From NCBI RefSeq assembly GCF_946902905.1, contig NZ_OX336385.1, positions 744,001 through 808,000 of the forward strand: a DNA stretch of 64,000 nt, in the 5' to 3' direction. The translations under genes and the position numbers were made by a program. Below the pieces are notes generated by a model. The model had not been told where the DNA came from. It saw nothing but the letters and a program-made list of their open reading frames with translations, and did no database searches. This stretch comes from Streptococcus sp. Marseille-Q6470. GTDB taxonomy: Bacteria > Bacillota > Bacilli > Lactobacillales > Streptococcaceae. This document shows positions 42,919 to 53,051 of this stretch, in pieces. Every line of letters begins with the position of its first letter. The stretch's first letter is position 1.

Positions 42919-42938
42919 GAGCGTGCTTTCGCACGCCA
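42919..42938 (-). terminator. Hairpin upstream of the BOX element
   Basis: GGCGTGC and GCACGCT arms around a short loop, followed on the minus strand by CTTTTC. It lies between the tpiA terminator and the BOX element. Confidence 0.5.
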
Positions 42939-42947
42939 TTTTAATAA

Positions 42948-42993
42948 AAAGAAGACAGGCAGCCAAAACCTCAAGAGAGGGAACTGTCTGTCT
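42948..42993 (-). terminator. Terminator after tpiA
   Basis: Minus strand GACAGACAG and CTGCCTGTC arms close a loop with an inner CCTCTCTTGAGG hairpin, followed by TTCTTTTTATT. It is 19 nt after the tpiA stop. Confidence 0.65.
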
Positions 42994-43011
42994 GTCTCAG
43001 ATATTTGAGGC

Positions 43012-43770
43012 TTATTTTACAAAGTCAAGCAATGCCAAGAAGCTTTCTGGATCAAGTGATGCACCACCAACAAGAGCTCCGTCAACATCTGGACAAGCCA
43101 TGTATTCTGCAACGTTTTCAGGTTTAACTGAACCACCGTATTGAACACGTACTTTGTCAGCTACTTCTTGACCGAAGTCAGCTGCTACAACGTCACGAAC
43201 AACTTTACACATTTTTTGTGCGTCGTCTTGTGAAGCTGATTTACCAGTACCGATAGCCCAGATTGGTTCGTATGCAATAACTGTTGAAGCTACTTGTTCT
43301 GCAGTCAATCCTGCAAGAGCAGCTGAAACTTGAGCACCTACGAATTCAGCAGCTTTACCTGCTTCGTATGTTTCAAGGCTTTCACCACAACAGATAATTG
43401 GAAGCATACCGTTTGCAAAGATTGCTTTAGCTTTTTTATTGATGTCTTCATCAGTTTCGTGGAAGTAGTCACGACGTTCTGAGTGACCGATAACAACGTA
43501 GTCAGTACCGATTTCTTTCAAAACTTGTGGGCTAGTTTCACCAGTGAAAGCACCAGCATTTTCAAAGTAGCAGTTTTGAGCAGCAACTTTAAGGTTTGAA
43601 CCTTTAGCAGCAGCAAGAACAGTTGTCAAATCAAGAGCTGGAGCTGCGATACCTGCTTCAACAAGGTCAGATGAAGGAAGTTTTGATGCTACAGCTTCAA
43701 CAAATGCTTTTGCTTCTTCTGGGTTTTTGTTCATTTTCCAGTTACCAGCGATAAATGGTTTACGTGACAT
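43012..43770 (-). CDS. tpiA: Triosephosphate isomerase
   Basis: A 252-aa glycolytic enzyme. GNWKMN carries the substrate-binding lysine, IGHSERR the catalytic histidine and [12 protein letters not shown] the catalytic glutamate. An ATG at 43791 would add seven residues (MKKEVCK), but GAGG precedes the ATG at 43770, which gives the normal start [10 protein letters not shown]. Codon use is strongly biased, as expected for a highly expressed gene. Confidence 0.97.
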   Translation of the reverse strand: MSRKPFIAGNWKMNKNPEEAKAFVEAVASKLPSSDLVEAGIAAPALDLTTVLAAAKGSNLKVAAQNCYFENAGAFTGETSPQVLKEIGTDYVVIGHSERRDYFHETDEDINKKAKAIFANGMLPIICCGESLETYEAGKAAEFVGAQVSAALAGLTAEQVASTVIAYEPIWAIGTGKSASQDDAQKMCKVVRDVVAADFGQEVADKVRVQYGGSVKPENVAEYMACPDVDGALVGGASLDPESFLALLDFVK

Positions 43771-43887
43771 TTTACATACCTCTTTTTTCATTTTATTTTC
43801 TACTTATTTTATCATAAATATAGGGAGCTTGCAAATCTTACTCTGCAACTAGAAGTCTTATTTTCAAATACTTTCCAGTCGTCATTT

Positions 43888-45255
43888 CTATTTAGAAGCT
43901 GGTTTTCTCCGGGTTAATTTAACCACTGCTTCTGTCCTAGCCGTATGCGGAAACATATCAACTGATTGGATATAGTGTAGGTCATAGACCTCTACCAAAC
44001 GGACTAAATCACGCGCCAATGTAGATACATTGCAGGAAACATAGACCATCTTTTCAGGAGCGTATTTAACAATGGTATCCAAGAGCTTGTCGTCTAAACC
44101 AGTACGCGGCGGGTCCACAATCAAGGCATCGGCACGATAGCCTTCCTTGTACCAACGAGGAATTATTTCTTCAGCAGTTCCAGCCTCATAGTGAGTATTG
44201 GTATAACCCATACGCTTAGCATTTTCTTTAGCATCCTCAATGGCTTCCGGAATAATATCCATCCCTCTCAGACTTTTAACTTTTTTGGCAAAGGCAAAGC
44301 CAATAGTACCAACACCACAATAGGCATCAATCAGATGGTCATTCTCATTTACGTCCAAGGCCTTAACGGCTTCACTATAGAGGATTTCAGTCTGTTCAGG
44401 ATTGAGCTGGTAAAAAGCTCGAGGTGAAAGAGAAAATTCATAGTCTAATACACCCTCACGAATACTATCCTGTCCCCAAATAATCTCTGTCTTGTCCCCA
44501 TAAATCTCACTAGTTTTGGCAGTATTGGTATTAACAGCCACAGTTACCACTTCAGGATAATCCTTGACTAGGTCTTTCACAAATTGAGTCAGATTCAATT
44601 GACGATTGGTCACAATAATAATCTGGACTTGACCAGTTTTTCGTGCTCGACGAACCATGATAGTTCGAACTCCAAGAATTTTCCGTTCATCCGTAATCGG
44701 AATTTGATGGTAGGTCAAGAGCTCTGCTATGCGATTGGCAATAGTTTGCGTCTCCTTGTCTTGAACCAGGCAGTCTTTTAATTCAACTAGATAATGCGAA
44801 TTTTGAGCATATAAACCTGCCTTAACTTGCCCTTTGAACTTTCGAGTTTGAAATTGTAGTTTAGCCCGATAATACTTTGGTTTCTGCATGCCAATAGTTG
44901 GTCTAATCTCAAAGTTTTCATAGCCAGCAGGGGCAAATTTCTTTAGAGCTTGATGGAGAAGATCTGTCTTGAACTCTAGCTGCTTGTCATAATGTAGGTG
45001 CATGATCTGACAGCCACCACACTCATTATAAATAGTACAGTCTGGAACCACTCGAAACTTAGATTTTTTATTGACCTCAAGCAGTTTAGCCTCAACGTAG
45101 TTACGCTTAACGGAAGTCACCTGACAATAGATATCTTCACCCTTGAGGGCGCCTGGAACAAAAACAAGGGTTTTCTGGTAAAATCCGATACCTTCCCCGT
45201 TAATCCCCATACGCTTAATTTTTAATGGAATTTTTTGTTTGACTTTTAAATTCAT
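43888..45255 (-). CDS. 23S rRNA (uracil-5-)-methyltransferase, RlmD/RlmCD type
   Basis: A 455-aa protein with an N-terminal TRAM domain, an iron-sulfur cysteine motif ([11 protein letters not shown], near residues 73-83) and a SAM-binding domain ([24 protein letters not shown] with the catalytic cysteine). The family makes 5-methyluridine in 23S rRNA; in Gram-positives one enzyme may modify two sites. It is divergent from recX, and its start region overlaps the recX promoter zone. Confidence 0.9.
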   Translation of the reverse strand: MNLKVKQKIPLKIKRMGINGEGIGFYQKTLVFVPGALKGEDIYCQVTSVKRNYVEAKLLEVNKKSKFRVVPDCTIYNECGGCQIMHLHYDKQLEFKTDLLHQALKKFAPAGYENFEIRPTIGMQKPKYYRAKLQFQTRKFKGQVKAGLYAQNSHYLVELKDCLVQDKETQTIANRIAELLTYHQIPITDERKILGVRTIMVRRARKTGQVQIIIVTNRQLNLTQFVKDLVKDYPEVVTVAVNTNTAKTSEIYGDKTEIIWGQDSIREGVLDYEFSLSPRAFYQLNPEQTEILYSEAVKALDVNENDHLIDAYCGVGTIGFAFAKKVKSLRGMDIIPEAIEDAKENAKRMGYTNTHYEAGTAEEIIPRWYKEGYRADALIVDPPRTGLDDKLLDTIVKYAPEKMVYVSCNVSTLARDLVRLVEVYDLHYIQSVDMFPHTARTEAVVKLTRRKPASK

Positions 45256-45280
45256 ACCCCTATCTTATCACAAAATGCGC

Positions 45281-45295
45281 TATAATAGAAACATG
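45281..45295 (+). promoter_or_regulatory. recX -10 element directly before the start codon
   Basis: TATAAT at 45281-45286 is followed by only six bases before the ATG at 45293. No Shine-Dalgarno is present, which suggests transcription starts at or near the initiation codon. Confidence 0.6.
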
Positions 45296-46069
45296 AAAAT
45301 CACAAAACTAGAAAAGAAAAAACGACTTTATCTGCTAGAACTTGATAGCGACCAAACCTGCTACATTACAGAGGATACCATTGTTCGCTTTCTGTTGACC
45401 AAGGATAAGGAAATTAGTCCCGAAGAGTTTACAGAGATTCAGACCTTCGCACAATTTTCCTACGAAAAAAACCTAGCCCTCTACCACTTATCTTTCAAGG
45501 CGCGTACCGAAAAGGAAGTCCGAGATTATCTAATCAAACATGAAATTGATGAAAAAATCATCCCCCAAGTCATCCAGTCTCTAAAGGATGATAACTGGAT
45601 CAATGACCGTCAGTATGCCTATGCTATTATCAACTCCAATCAGCTATCTAGTGACAAGGGAAGCTATATGTTGATACAGAAAATCTCTCAAAAGGGTGTT
45701 GCCAAATCCATTATCCAAGAAGTCTTACAAGAATTTGATCTGACAGAAGTCGCTGAGCGTACGACTGAAAAACTATTGAAAAAATACCAGGGAAAATTAC
45801 CTGCTCGCGCTCTACAAGATAAGATAATCCAAAATCTTACCAACAAAGGGTTTTCCTACTCGGAAGCTAAAACAGCCTTTGACCAACTGGATATCCAGAT
45901 AGAAGAGGAAACCGTTCAGGAACTAATTTTTAAAGAGTTGGATAAGCAATATCGGAAATATTCACGAAAGTATGAAGGTTACGAACTCAAACAGCGTTTG
46001 ACCCAAGTTTTAGCACGAAAAGGTTATGATTTTTCGGATATAACCAGCGCTCTCAGAGAATATCTTTAA
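45293..46069 (+). CDS. recX: Recombination regulator RecX
   Basis: A 258-aa RecX protein with the three-helix repeats typical of the family ([50 protein letters not shown]). It binds RecA filaments and limits their activity. The open frame begins at 45239 but would then run into rlmD; the ATG at 45293 gives the usual start [14 protein letters not shown]. There is no RBS (see the -10 entry). Confidence 0.9.
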   Translation: MKITKLEKKKRLYLLELDSDQTCYITEDTIVRFLLTKDKEISPEEFTEIQTFAQFSYEKNLALYHLSFKARTEKEVRDYLIKHEIDEKIIPQVIQSLKDDNWINDRQYAYAIINSNQLSSDKGSYMLIQKISQKGVAKSIIQEVLQEFDLTEVAERTTEKLLKKYQGKLPARALQDKIIQNLTNKGFSYSEAKTAFDQLDIQIEEETVQELIFKELDKQYRKYSRKYEGYELKQRLTQVLARKGYDFSDITSALREYL

Positions 46070-46156
46070 TTTTTTCATGAAAAACTAAGAACTTTAAACA
46101 AAAATGTGATACAATAGTAAACGATAAACTTATAAATTGTAGAAAGTTGGTTAGTT

Positions 46157-46690
46157 ATGAAACTTCCAAAAGAAGGCGACTTTATTACAATTCAAAGTTA
46201 TAAGCATGATGGGAGTCTTCACCGCACTTGGCGAGACACCATGGTACTAAAAACAACAGAGAACGCTATTATCGGCGTCAATGACCATACACTCGTTACC
46301 GAGAGTGATGGTCGTCGTTGGGTGACTAGAGAACCGGCTATTGTTTACTTTCACAAGAAATATTGGTTTAATATTATCGCTATGATTCGTGATAATGGTA
46401 TTTCCTACTACTGCAATATGGCAAGTCCTTACTATCTAGACGAAGAAGCTTTAAAATACATTGACTATGATTTGGATGTTAAAGTTTTTACAGATGGTGA
46501 GAAACGCCTCTTGGACGTTGAAGAGTATGAACGTCACAAGCGCAAGATGAATTATCCTGATGATTTAGACTATATTTTGAAAGAGCATGTTAAGATTCTT
46601 GTTGATTGGATTAACAATGAACGAGGCCCCTTCTCAGAAGCCTATGTCAACATTTGGTACAAACGCTACGTAGAACTAAAGAATCGGTAA
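46157..46690 (+). CDS. DUF402 nucleoside tri-/diphosphatase (NtdP-like)
   Basis: A 177-aa protein of the DUF402/YgaC family. Characteristic blocks are [25 protein letters not shown] and [11 protein letters not shown], with several acidic metal-binding residues. A staphylococcal member hydrolyses nucleoside tri- and diphosphates. It follows recX by 87 nt with its own TGTGATACAAT-like promoter (46107-46117). The GAAAGTTGG region before the ATG is a weak RBS. Confidence 0.85.
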   Translation: MKLPKEGDFITIQSYKHDGSLHRTWRDTMVLKTTENAIIGVNDHTLVTESDGRRWVTREPAIVYFHKKYWFNIIAMIRDNGISYYCNMASPYYLDEEALKYIDYDLDVKVFTDGEKRLLDVEEYERHKRKMNYPDDLDYILKEHVKILVDWINNERGPFSEAYVNIWYKRYVELKNR

Positions 46691-46701
46691 AGTTGTCAAA
46701 G

Positions 46702-46728
46702 GTCAGGAACAAAATCCTGACTTTTTTT
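46702..46728 (+). terminator. Terminator after the DUF402 gene
   Basis: GTCAGGA and TCCTGAC stem followed by seven T (46722-46728). Confidence 0.8.
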
Positions 46729-46735
46729 ATGAGAA

Positions 46736-46759
46736 AAAACCTGTCTTACGACAGGTTTT
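46736..46759 (-). terminator. Terminator after queH
   Basis: A perfect 10-bp stem (46736-46745 with 46750-46759) with T-tract on the minus strand, 3 nt after the queH stop. Confidence 0.78.
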
Positions 46760-46762
46760 CCT

Positions 46763-47530
46763 TTAAATATCTAACTTCGTAACGGTGAACTTGATATGGG
46801 AATAATCTTTCTCGATATCCTTATCTACCATAAAGGCTGTTGCATCCTTCTTGACCTGCACCAAGTCGATATTCTGGGCTTGAGCTGCATAGACACAACC
46901 ACAGTAACATTGGCGATAAATGTCGTACTCTTCACACATTTCTACAGAGCGTTTGTAGCCTTGATTTTTCTTAAAATCACTCGGAAGATAATGAGTGGTG
47001 TAAATTTTCTGCACATCGATCCCGATACTATTGATGGTTTGTGAATTTTTGTGAGGACTGATGGTTAGAGCCGAACCAAAGTAGTCAAAGCCTAAGTCCA
47101 TAGCCACCTGTGCTGTCTTATCCAAACGATAGTCAAAACAAACCTTGCAACGATCGCCGCCTTCAGGTTCTTCTTCCAAACCTCGAACTAGTTTACGGTA
47201 TTCATTGGGTTCATATGGTGCTTCTAGGTATTGGACATTGTTGCAAGTTCGCTCATTAAATTCACTGACAAACTTTTTGGTTACATAGGCACGCTTGTGA
47301 TACTCAGCTTTGGGATGGATATTGGAATTAGCAAAATAAATGGTCACATCCGCATACTTGGTCAAGTACTCTAGTGTGTAAGTACTGCAGGGAGCACAAC
47401 AGACGTGCATGAGAATAGTTGGTCTCTCTTCATTTTTTTCCCAAACTTGAACCATCTTTTGCATGACACGGTCATAGTTAATCTTTTGATTGGGATTCAT
47501 CTTACTTAGAATTTCTTCTACATCAATCAT
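46763..47530 (-). CDS. queH: Epoxyqueuosine reductase QueH
   Basis: A 255-aa DUF208/QueH protein, the cobalamin-independent enzyme for the last step of queuosine formation in tRNA. Iron-sulfur and metal ligands are in HVCCAPCS (C44, C45, C48), RCKVCFDYRL and RQCYCGCVYA. Length is in the family range. It is a single gene with its own terminator; no other queuosine genes are in the window. Confidence 0.9.
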   Translation of the reverse strand: MIDVEEILSKMNPNQKINYDRVMQKMVQVWEKNEERPTILMHVCCAPCSTYTLEYLTKYADVTIYFANSNIHPKAEYHKRAYVTKKFVSEFNERTCNNVQYLEAPYEPNEYRKLVRGLEEEPEGGDRCKVCFDYRLDKTAQVAMDLGFDYFGSALTISPHKNSQTINSIGIDVQKIYTTHYLPSDFKKNQGYKRSVEMCEEYDIYRQCYCGCVYAAQAQNIDLVQVKKDATAFMVDKDIEKDYSHIKFTVTKLDI

Positions 47531-47597
47531 GCTCTTCTCCTTTTCTTCTTGTTATTTTATCACAAGAAGGCTCTTTGGGCAAATAGGGTTTCGTGCT

Positions 47598-48797
47598 TTA
47601 TTCAGTTTTTAAGTCCTGATTTAATAGCTTGCCCATCCTTTTTAGGCTGATTATTAATATAGGATAAATTAAAAGTAAGATAAGGCCTAGAACTAAAAAG
47701 ACAGCAACAAGACCCCAACGATCAATCAACCAACCTATCAATGGGAAAATGACAATCATGGAAAGACTAAAGAGCATGGAATTGATACTAAGCATAGTTG
47801 CTCTTACACTGGAAGGTAAATAACCTTGCAAGTCATTGAAATAGATAGGCTGATAAACTGCATAAAGTGTATTGGTTAAAAGATATATAAGAAGAAAAGC
47901 AAAGGGTGTTCCAGAAAACACCAATAGTAGGGACAAGCCCGTTAGTGCAACAAGAGTCGGAAAAACTCGATTGCTATTCCATTTTTTACCAATTTGACTA
48001 GCTACATAAACTGCTATAAGATTTAAGCCACTACCAATCAGCATGACCAGCGATACCTGCCATCCTACTAAGTCACTTATTTTCTGCTGATAGTAAAAGT
48101 AAAACATGCACATGAGTGTCCCGACTAGCTGATAAGTCATCATCCAGTAAAAGAGTACTGGTTTTTCCTGCCATTCTTTTCGAACTTGCAGGACAATCGT
48201 TTTAAAGGTTAAGACTTCATTTCTTCCTCTCTTAGCCATTGGTTCTTTCATAAAATAAATCAAGATTATAGAAAGAAAAGATAATCCAATAGCAATTAGA
48301 TAGGTCCAAGCCAATGCTCCGTGAATAAAGAAGCCTGCGACAACTGTACCTAGGGTTCGGGTGACTTCTGCCACACCAGACAAAAAGCTAGAAATCTGAA
48401 GATATCGGTCCTTTTGACCCGCTTCTACAGCAGAATCATATAAGAAAGCGGTGCTGGTTCCCGAGTCAAAATTATAGGACCAAGCACTGACCATCATGGC
48501 AAGAGCATAAATCCAAAAATTCCCCTGACCAATCAAAATCAAGATAGAGGATACAATACTGGCCAAGCGAGCCAAATAGAGATTGGTCTTGTAGCTAAAT
48601 CGATCGGCCAACATACCAGATGGGATCTCACACAAGAGACTTGTCCCATGAAAGATACTCTCTAATAGACCGATTTGAAGCAAGGAAAGACCATTCTGAA
48701 TGAAAAATAAAATCCAAAAACTAGTAATTCCAAAATAAGATGTAAATTCCAGTCCTGCTAGGAGAGGAATATTGCGTTTGTAAGTTCTTTTAAACAT
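47598..48797 (-). CDS. Major facilitator superfamily transporter
   Basis: A 399-aa membrane protein with 12 predicted helices and the MFS loop motif GMLADRFSYKTN between helices 2 and 3. LESIFHGTSLLCEIPSGM is typical of small streptococcal drug-transport-like MFS proteins; the substrate is unknown. It lies downstream of asnS with the 175-bp structured repeat between them. Confidence 0.85.
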   Translation of the reverse strand: MFKRTYKRNIPLLAGLEFTSYFGITSFWILFFIQNGLSLLQIGLLESIFHGTSLLCEIPSGMLADRFSYKTNLYLARLASIVSSILILIGQGNFWIYALAMMVSAWSYNFDSGTSTAFLYDSAVEAGQKDRYLQISSFLSGVAEVTRTLGTVVAGFFIHGALAWTYLIAIGLSFLSIILIYFMKEPMAKRGRNEVLTFKTIVLQVRKEWQEKPVLFYWMMTYQLVGTLMCMFYFYYQQKISDLVGWQVSLVMLIGSGLNLIAVYVASQIGKKWNSNRVFPTLVALTGLSLLLVFSGTPFAFLLIYLLTNTLYAVYQPIYFNDLQGYLPSSVRATMLSINSMLFSLSMIVIFPLIGWLIDRWGLVAVFLVLGLILLLIYPILIISLKRMGKLLNQDLKTE

Positions 48798-48886
48798 CGT
48801 TTTCTCTCTTTCAATATGTAATTTGATTGTTTCTAAAAGACTTACCTAGATTTGCCTACATTTTCTCCACCTCTTTCATTTAAAGT

Positions 48887-49061
48887 GAGAGTGGGACAGA
48901 AATCGGTAATTCGTTAGAATTCGATTTCGTCGTCCCACCTCCGCACAGTTGAGTAGGGCTGTAAAAGCTGATGAAATCAGCGTAGTAGAGCCCACTCAAC
49001 CACTGCGTCTTGCTCGACAATCCAAAAACAATTGAGAGGCTAGGACTTCTGTCCCAGCCTC
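48887..49061. repeat. 175-bp structured dispersed repeat, copy 1
   Basis: It begins GAGAGTGGGACAGAAATCGG and ends CTGTCCCAGCCTC. It has three hairpins: GTGGGAC/GTCCCAC around AATTC/GAATT; GTTGAGT-GGGCT/AGCCC-ACTCAAC around GCTGAT/ATCAGC; and GAGGCTaGGAC/GTCCcAGCCTC. The copy at 53052-53226 is the reverse complement with four differences (about 98% identity). It starts 7 nt after the asnS stop and fills most of the asnS-MFS gap. Confidence 0.9.
49036..49061 (-). terminator. Terminator-like hairpin of repeat copy 1, after asnS
   Basis: On the minus (asnS sense) strand GAGGCTGGGAC pairs fully with GTCCTAGCCTC through one G-U pair; on the other strand the same position is an A-C mismatch. TTTTT follows a few bases later. 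It probably ends asnS transcription. Confidence 0.6.
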
Positions 49062-49068
49062 ATAGTTA

Positions 49069-50412
49069 TTAAGGTTTGATACGGTGCAACATACGTGGGA
49101 ATGGAATAGCTTCACGGATGTGTTTAGTGCCAGCTGCAAAGGTTACCATACGCTCGATACCGATACCAAATCCACCGTGTGGTACGGTACCATATTTACG
49201 AAGATCAAGGTAGAATTCGTATTCTGTACGATCCATTCCAAGTGATTCCATCTTAGCGACAAGGGCATCGTAGTCTTCCTCACGCATTGAACCACCGATG
49301 ATTTCTCCGTAACCTTCTGGCGCAAGCAAGTCTGCACAAAGTACGCGGTCTGGGTTACCAGGAACTGGTTTCATGTAGAAAGCCTTGATGTCAGCTGGAT
49401 AGTTGATTACGAAAGTTGGCACACCAAAGTGGTTTGAAATCCAAGTTTCGTGAGGTGAACCAAAGTCATCACCATGTTCCAAATGTTCGTAGTCAGCATC
49501 TGCATCATTTTCATGCTCTTGCAATAGATCAATCGCTTCATCGTAAGTAATACGTTTGAATGGCTCTGCAATATAACGTTTCAAGAGCTCTGTATCACGT
49601 TCCAAGGTTTCCAAGGCTTGAGGAGCACGATCTAGAACACCTTGAAGCAACGCTTTAACATAAGCTTCTTGCAAGTCAAGTGACTCATCATGTGTCAAGT
49701 ATGAGTACTCCGCATCCATCATCCAGAACTCAGTCAAGTGACGGCGAGTCTTAGATTTCTCCGCACGGAATACTGGACCAAAGTCAAAGACGCGACCTAG
49801 AGCCATAGCACCAGCTTCAAGATAAAGCTGACCAGATTGGCTCAAGTAAGCTGGTGTTCCAAAGTAGTCAGTTTCGAAAAGTTCTGTAGAATCTTCTGCT
49901 GCATTTCCTGAAAGAATTGGGCTATCAAACTTCATAAAGCCATTCTTATCAAAGAACTCATAAGTTGCATAGATAATAGCGTTACGGATTTGCATCACTG
50001 CTACTTGTTTGCGTGAACGCAACCACAAGTGGCGGTTATCCATCAAGAAGTCTGTTCCGTGTTCTTTTGGAGTGATTGGGTAATCTTGAGATTCACCTAT
50101 GACTTCGATGTCTGTAATATCGAGCTCATAACCAAATTTAGAGCGTTCGTCTTCTTTGACAATCCCAGTCACAAAGACAGATGTTTCTTGGCTTAAGCGT
50201 TTGATGGTATCAAATTTTTCAAGTCCCACTTCTTCACCAAATTTTTCGATAAAGTTTGGTTTGAAAGCCACACCTTGGAAAAAGGCAGTTCCGTCACGCA
50301 ATTGCAAGAAGGCAATTTTCCCTTTTCCTGATTTGTTGGCAACCCAGGCACCGATTGTGACTTCTTGACCAACGTAATCTTTTACTTCGATAATTGTTAC
50401 ACGTTTTGTCAT
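49069..50412 (-). CDS. asnS: Asparaginyl-tRNA synthetase
   Basis: A 447-aa class II synthetase with an OB-fold anticodon domain (residues 15-110) and catalytic motifs [20 protein letters not shown] (motif 2) and [11 protein letters not shown] (motif 3). It charges tRNA-Asn directly. The leader is short with an extended -10 (TGGTACAAT, near 50470-50478) and has no room for a T-box. Confidence 0.96.
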   Translation of the reverse strand: MTKRVTIIEVKDYVGQEVTIGAWVANKSGKGKIAFLQLRDGTAFFQGVAFKPNFIEKFGEEVGLEKFDTIKRLSQETSVFVTGIVKEDERSKFGYELDITDIEVIGESQDYPITPKEHGTDFLMDNRHLWLRSRKQVAVMQIRNAIIYATYEFFDKNGFMKFDSPILSGNAAEDSTELFETDYFGTPAYLSQSGQLYLEAGAMALGRVFDFGPVFRAEKSKTRRHLTEFWMMDAEYSYLTHDESLDLQEAYVKALLQGVLDRAPQALETLERDTELLKRYIAEPFKRITYDEAIDLLQEHENDADADYEHLEHGDDFGSPHETWISNHFGVPTFVINYPADIKAFYMKPVPGNPDRVLCADLLAPEGYGEIIGGSMREEDYDALVAKMESLGMDRTEYEFYLDLRKYGTVPHGGFGIGIERMVTFAAGTKHIREAIPFPRMLHRIKP

Positions 50413-50528
50413 CGTTTATCTTCCTTTTTTCGTTTAACTTGTCCAAAGACATTATTACCCACTATTGTACCACAAATAATACCTGATAGCTAGCTAGTTT
50501 AACAGAAATTCATAAGTTTTTAACTACA

Positions 50529-50555
50529 AAACCTCCGCCAATGGGACGGAGGTTT
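50529..50555 (-). terminator. Terminator after the aminotransferase gene
   Basis: A 9-bp stem AAACCTCCG/CGGAGGTTT around a 9-nt loop with T-tract on the minus strand, 7 nt after the stop. Confidence 0.78.
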
Positions 50556-50561
50556 AACTTC

Positions 50562-51740
50562 TTATTTTTCCATAAATTGGTGCAAACGACGAATGGCTTC
50601 TTTAAGTGTATCTAGGTCTGTCGCATAGCTGAGACGGACATTCTCTGGGGCTCCAAATCCAGCACCAGTAATCAAGGCCAGACCCACTTCCTCAAGAATA
50701 GCCGTTGTAAATGCAGTTACATCTGTATAACCCTTCATTTCCATAGCTTTTTTAACATTTGGGAAGAGGTAGAAAGCTCCTTGAGGTTTGACGACCTCAA
50801 AACCAGGGACCTGACACAAGAGTGGATAAATGGTATTCAAACGTTCCTCAAAAGCCTGACGCATCGTTTCTACTGAGTCTTGTGGACCAGTGAGCGCTTC
50901 GATTGTTGCGTATTGAGATACAGCAGTCAGGTTAGAAGTCGTTTGACCAGTCAATTTGCTCATAGCAGCAATAATTTCTGGATCACCTACTGCATAACCT
51001 ACCCGCCAACCAGTCATAGCGTAGGCCTTAGACACTCCATTGATGACAATGGTTTGTTTGCGAATAGCTTCTGAAAGACTAGAGATTGGAACAAATTCAT
51101 TCCCGTTATAGACCAAACGTCCATAAATATCGTCTGCTAGGATGAGAATGTCATGCTCAACTGCCCAGTTTCCAATGGCTAACAATTCCTCACGAGAGTA
51201 GATCATACCGGTAGGATTAGATGGTGAGTTAAGAACCAAGACTTTGGTCTTATCTGTGCGAGCCGCTTCTAATTGCTCCACAGTTACTTTAAAGTGATTG
51301 TCTTCCTTGGCTTGGACAAATACTGGAAGACCTTCTGCCATTTTCACTTGATCGCCATAGCTAACCCAGTAAGGAGTTGGAATAATCACCTCATCTCCAG
51401 GATTAACCACAGCCATAAAGAACGTATAAAGGGAGAACTTGGCACCAGTCGCAAACGTGACTTCAGTAGCTGCCACAGAATAACCATAATAACGTTCAAA
51501 ATAAGTATTGACCGCTGCTTTTAACTCAGGCAGACCTGAAGCCACCGTATAGAAGGAAGCACGTCCATCTCGAATAGCCTCAACTGCAGCATCCTGAATA
51601 TTTTTAGGAGTATGAAAATCGGGCTGACCTAGAGTCAAGAAAAGAACATCTTTTCCTTCCGCCTTTAATTTCTTAGCTCTTGCATCACTAGCCAGAGTGA
51701 CACTTTCTTCCATTTCTAAGACACGTTTGGATAATTTCAT
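50562..51740 (-). CDS. Class I pyridoxal-phosphate aminotransferase (aspartate type)
   Basis: A 392-aa fold-type I aminotransferase. NSPSNPTGMIYS contacts PLP, ILADDIYGRL holds the conserved aspartate-tyrosine, and the PLP lysine is in GVSKAYAMTGWRVGY. Closest to AspB/AspAT; exact amino-acid range is not visible. It overlaps the YpmB-like gene by 4 bp. Confidence 0.88.
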   Translation of the reverse strand: MKLSKRVLEMEESVTLASDARAKKLKAEGKDVLFLTLGQPDFHTPKNIQDAAVEAIRDGRASFYTVASGLPELKAAVNTYFERYYGYSVAATEVTFATGAKFSLYTFFMAVVNPGDEVIIPTPYWVSYGDQVKMAEGLPVFVQAKEDNHFKVTVEQLEAARTDKTKVLVLNSPSNPTGMIYSREELLAIGNWAVEHDILILADDIYGRLVYNGNEFVPISSLSEAIRKQTIVINGVSKAYAMTGWRVGYAVGDPEIIAAMSKLTGQTTSNLTAVSQYATIEALTGPQDSVETMRQAFEERLNTIYPLLCQVPGFEVVKPQGAFYLFPNVKKAMEMKGYTDVTAFTTAILEEVGLALITGAGFGAPENVRLSYATDLDTLKEAIRRLHQFMEK

Positions 51741-52225
51741 TGTTTCTCCTTTTCGACTAAGGCGCCAGATTCAAAATCTACTAGATAATAGTCTCCTCCG
51801 GACTTGATTTCCCAGACTGGCTTGTTAGCGTACCGTCCAAAGGTAATCTTATCAATCTCAGTTGCTCCTTTTTCTCTGACAACTGCTTCTGCTTTTTCTT
51901 GAGAAGTACCATTTTCTAGTTGATATACGTAAATATTATTGTTGTTTTTTTCTATTAAAACAGCAACTGGTTTCTGATTTTTATCTTGACCAAGAACACT
52001 ATAATAACTTTCTAAGCCATTGAATAAATCAACTTGGTTTACCGTTTCTAGATTCGCATACTGCTTAGCAAGCTTCTCTCCTTCAACCTTAGCAGTCCGA
52101 TATGGCTTCATGCTGAGCCATACTAAATAAAGAAAGGAAGAAGTGATGACTAGAGTTAACAAAGTGATACCAATAATGTACTGAAATAATAGGGAATTTT
52201 TTTCTTTTTTTTGTCTCTTTTTCAC
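51737..52225 (-). CDS. TseB/YpmB-like membrane-anchored PepSY-type protein
   Basis: A 162-aa protein with a basic cytoplasmic tip, one membrane helix (residues 12-34) and an extracytoplasmic domain with two PepSY-like halves ending PVWEIKSGGDYYLVDFESG. Bacillus TseB (YpmB) regulates cell-wall elongation by modulating PBP2A. As in other Firmicutes it precedes an aspartate aminotransferase and asnS, a conserved order. Confidence 0.82.
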   Translation of the reverse strand: MKKRQKKEKNSLLFQYIIGITLLTLVITSSFLYLVWLSMKPYRTAKVEGEKLAKQYANLETVNQVDLFNGLESYYSVLGQDKNQKPVAVLIEKNNNNIYVYQLENGTSQEKAEAVVREKGATEIDKITFGRYANKPVWEIKSGGDYYLVDFESGALVEKEKQ

Positions 52226-52399
52226 TCGTCTATTTTACCATCTATCCAAGTGAATTACAAGTGAAGAAAGGGAAGGAATCTAGATTCTCGATACGTTTTT
52301 AGGAGATCATGACACGACTTCAAGCAGTGTTTTTATAGACTTTCCCATGGTCTTAATTCTTAAATGGAATCTTACACTTTATTGATTTTATTTTTTTGA

Positions 52400-52428
52400 G
52401 CGTATTTCTTGCAAATGACTTCGTTTTG
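52400..52428 (+). promoter_or_regulatory. Promoter of the FMN reductase gene
   Basis: TTGCAA, a 17-nt spacer and TAATAT precede the gene, followed by a partly symmetrical TGTTGT ... ACAACA sequence that could be an operator. The strong RBS AAAGGAG lies 10 nt before the ATG. The gap 52226-52488 shows nothing else. Confidence 0.5.
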
Positions 52429-52488
52429 TTGTAATATGTTTTGTAACAACAGATTAATTCTGATAAAAAACTTTAAAGGAGACTCCCT

Positions 52489-53037
52489 ATGTCTAAAAAA
52501 GTATTATTTATTGTTGGTTCACTTCGAGAAGGTTCATTCAACCATCAAATGGCACTAGAAGCTGAAAAAGCTCTTGCAGGCAAAGCTGAGGTTAGCTATC
52601 TTGACTACTCAGCCATTCCTCTATTTAGTCAAGACCTTGAAGTCCCAACTCTTCCAGCTGTCGCTGAAGCTCGTGAAGCAGTTCAAGCTGCGGATGCTAT
52701 CTGGATTTTCTCACCGGTTTATAATCACTCAATTCCTGGGCCAGTGAAAAACTTACTAGATTGGCTTTCACGCGCTATTGACTTATCTGACACTCGTGGA
52801 GCTTCTGCTCTTCAAGATAAGATTGTTACTGTATCTTCTGTAGCAAATGCAGGACACGATCAACTCTTTGCAATCTACAAAGACCTTCTACCATTTATCC
52901 GTACACAAGTTGTTGGTGATTTTACCGCAGCTCGTGTCAATGATTCTGCTTGGGCAGATGGTAAACTAGTCCTTGAAGATAGCGTCGTTGCTTCTCTAGA
53001 AAAACAAGCTGATGACTTAGTACAGGCTATTCAATAA
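52489..53037 (+). CDS. NADPH-dependent FMN reductase-like flavoprotein
   Basis: A 182-aa flavodoxin-fold protein. GSLREGSFNHQM (residues 11-22) binds FMN phosphate and FSPVYNHSIPGPVKNLLDWLSR is the conserved active-site region of the YieF/NADPH:FMN reductase family. Likely reduces quinones or flavins. Single gene, convergent with the O-antigen ligase-like gene; the second structured repeat lies between them. Confidence 0.88.
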   Translation: MSKKVLFIVGSLREGSFNHQMALEAEKALAGKAEVSYLDYSAIPLFSQDLEVPTLPAVAEAREAVQAADAIWIFSPVYNHSIPGPVKNLLDWLSRAIDLSDTRGASALQDKIVTVSSVANAGHDQLFAIYKDLLPFIRTQVVGDFTAARVNDSAWADGKLVLEDSVVASLEKQADDLVQAIQ

Positions 53038-53051
53038 TTGAATTAAAAAAA

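Noticed and set aside
50413..50561. Possible T-box leader for asnS
   Set aside because: The promoter lies about 60 nt from the start, leaving no space for the specifier and antiterminator structures.
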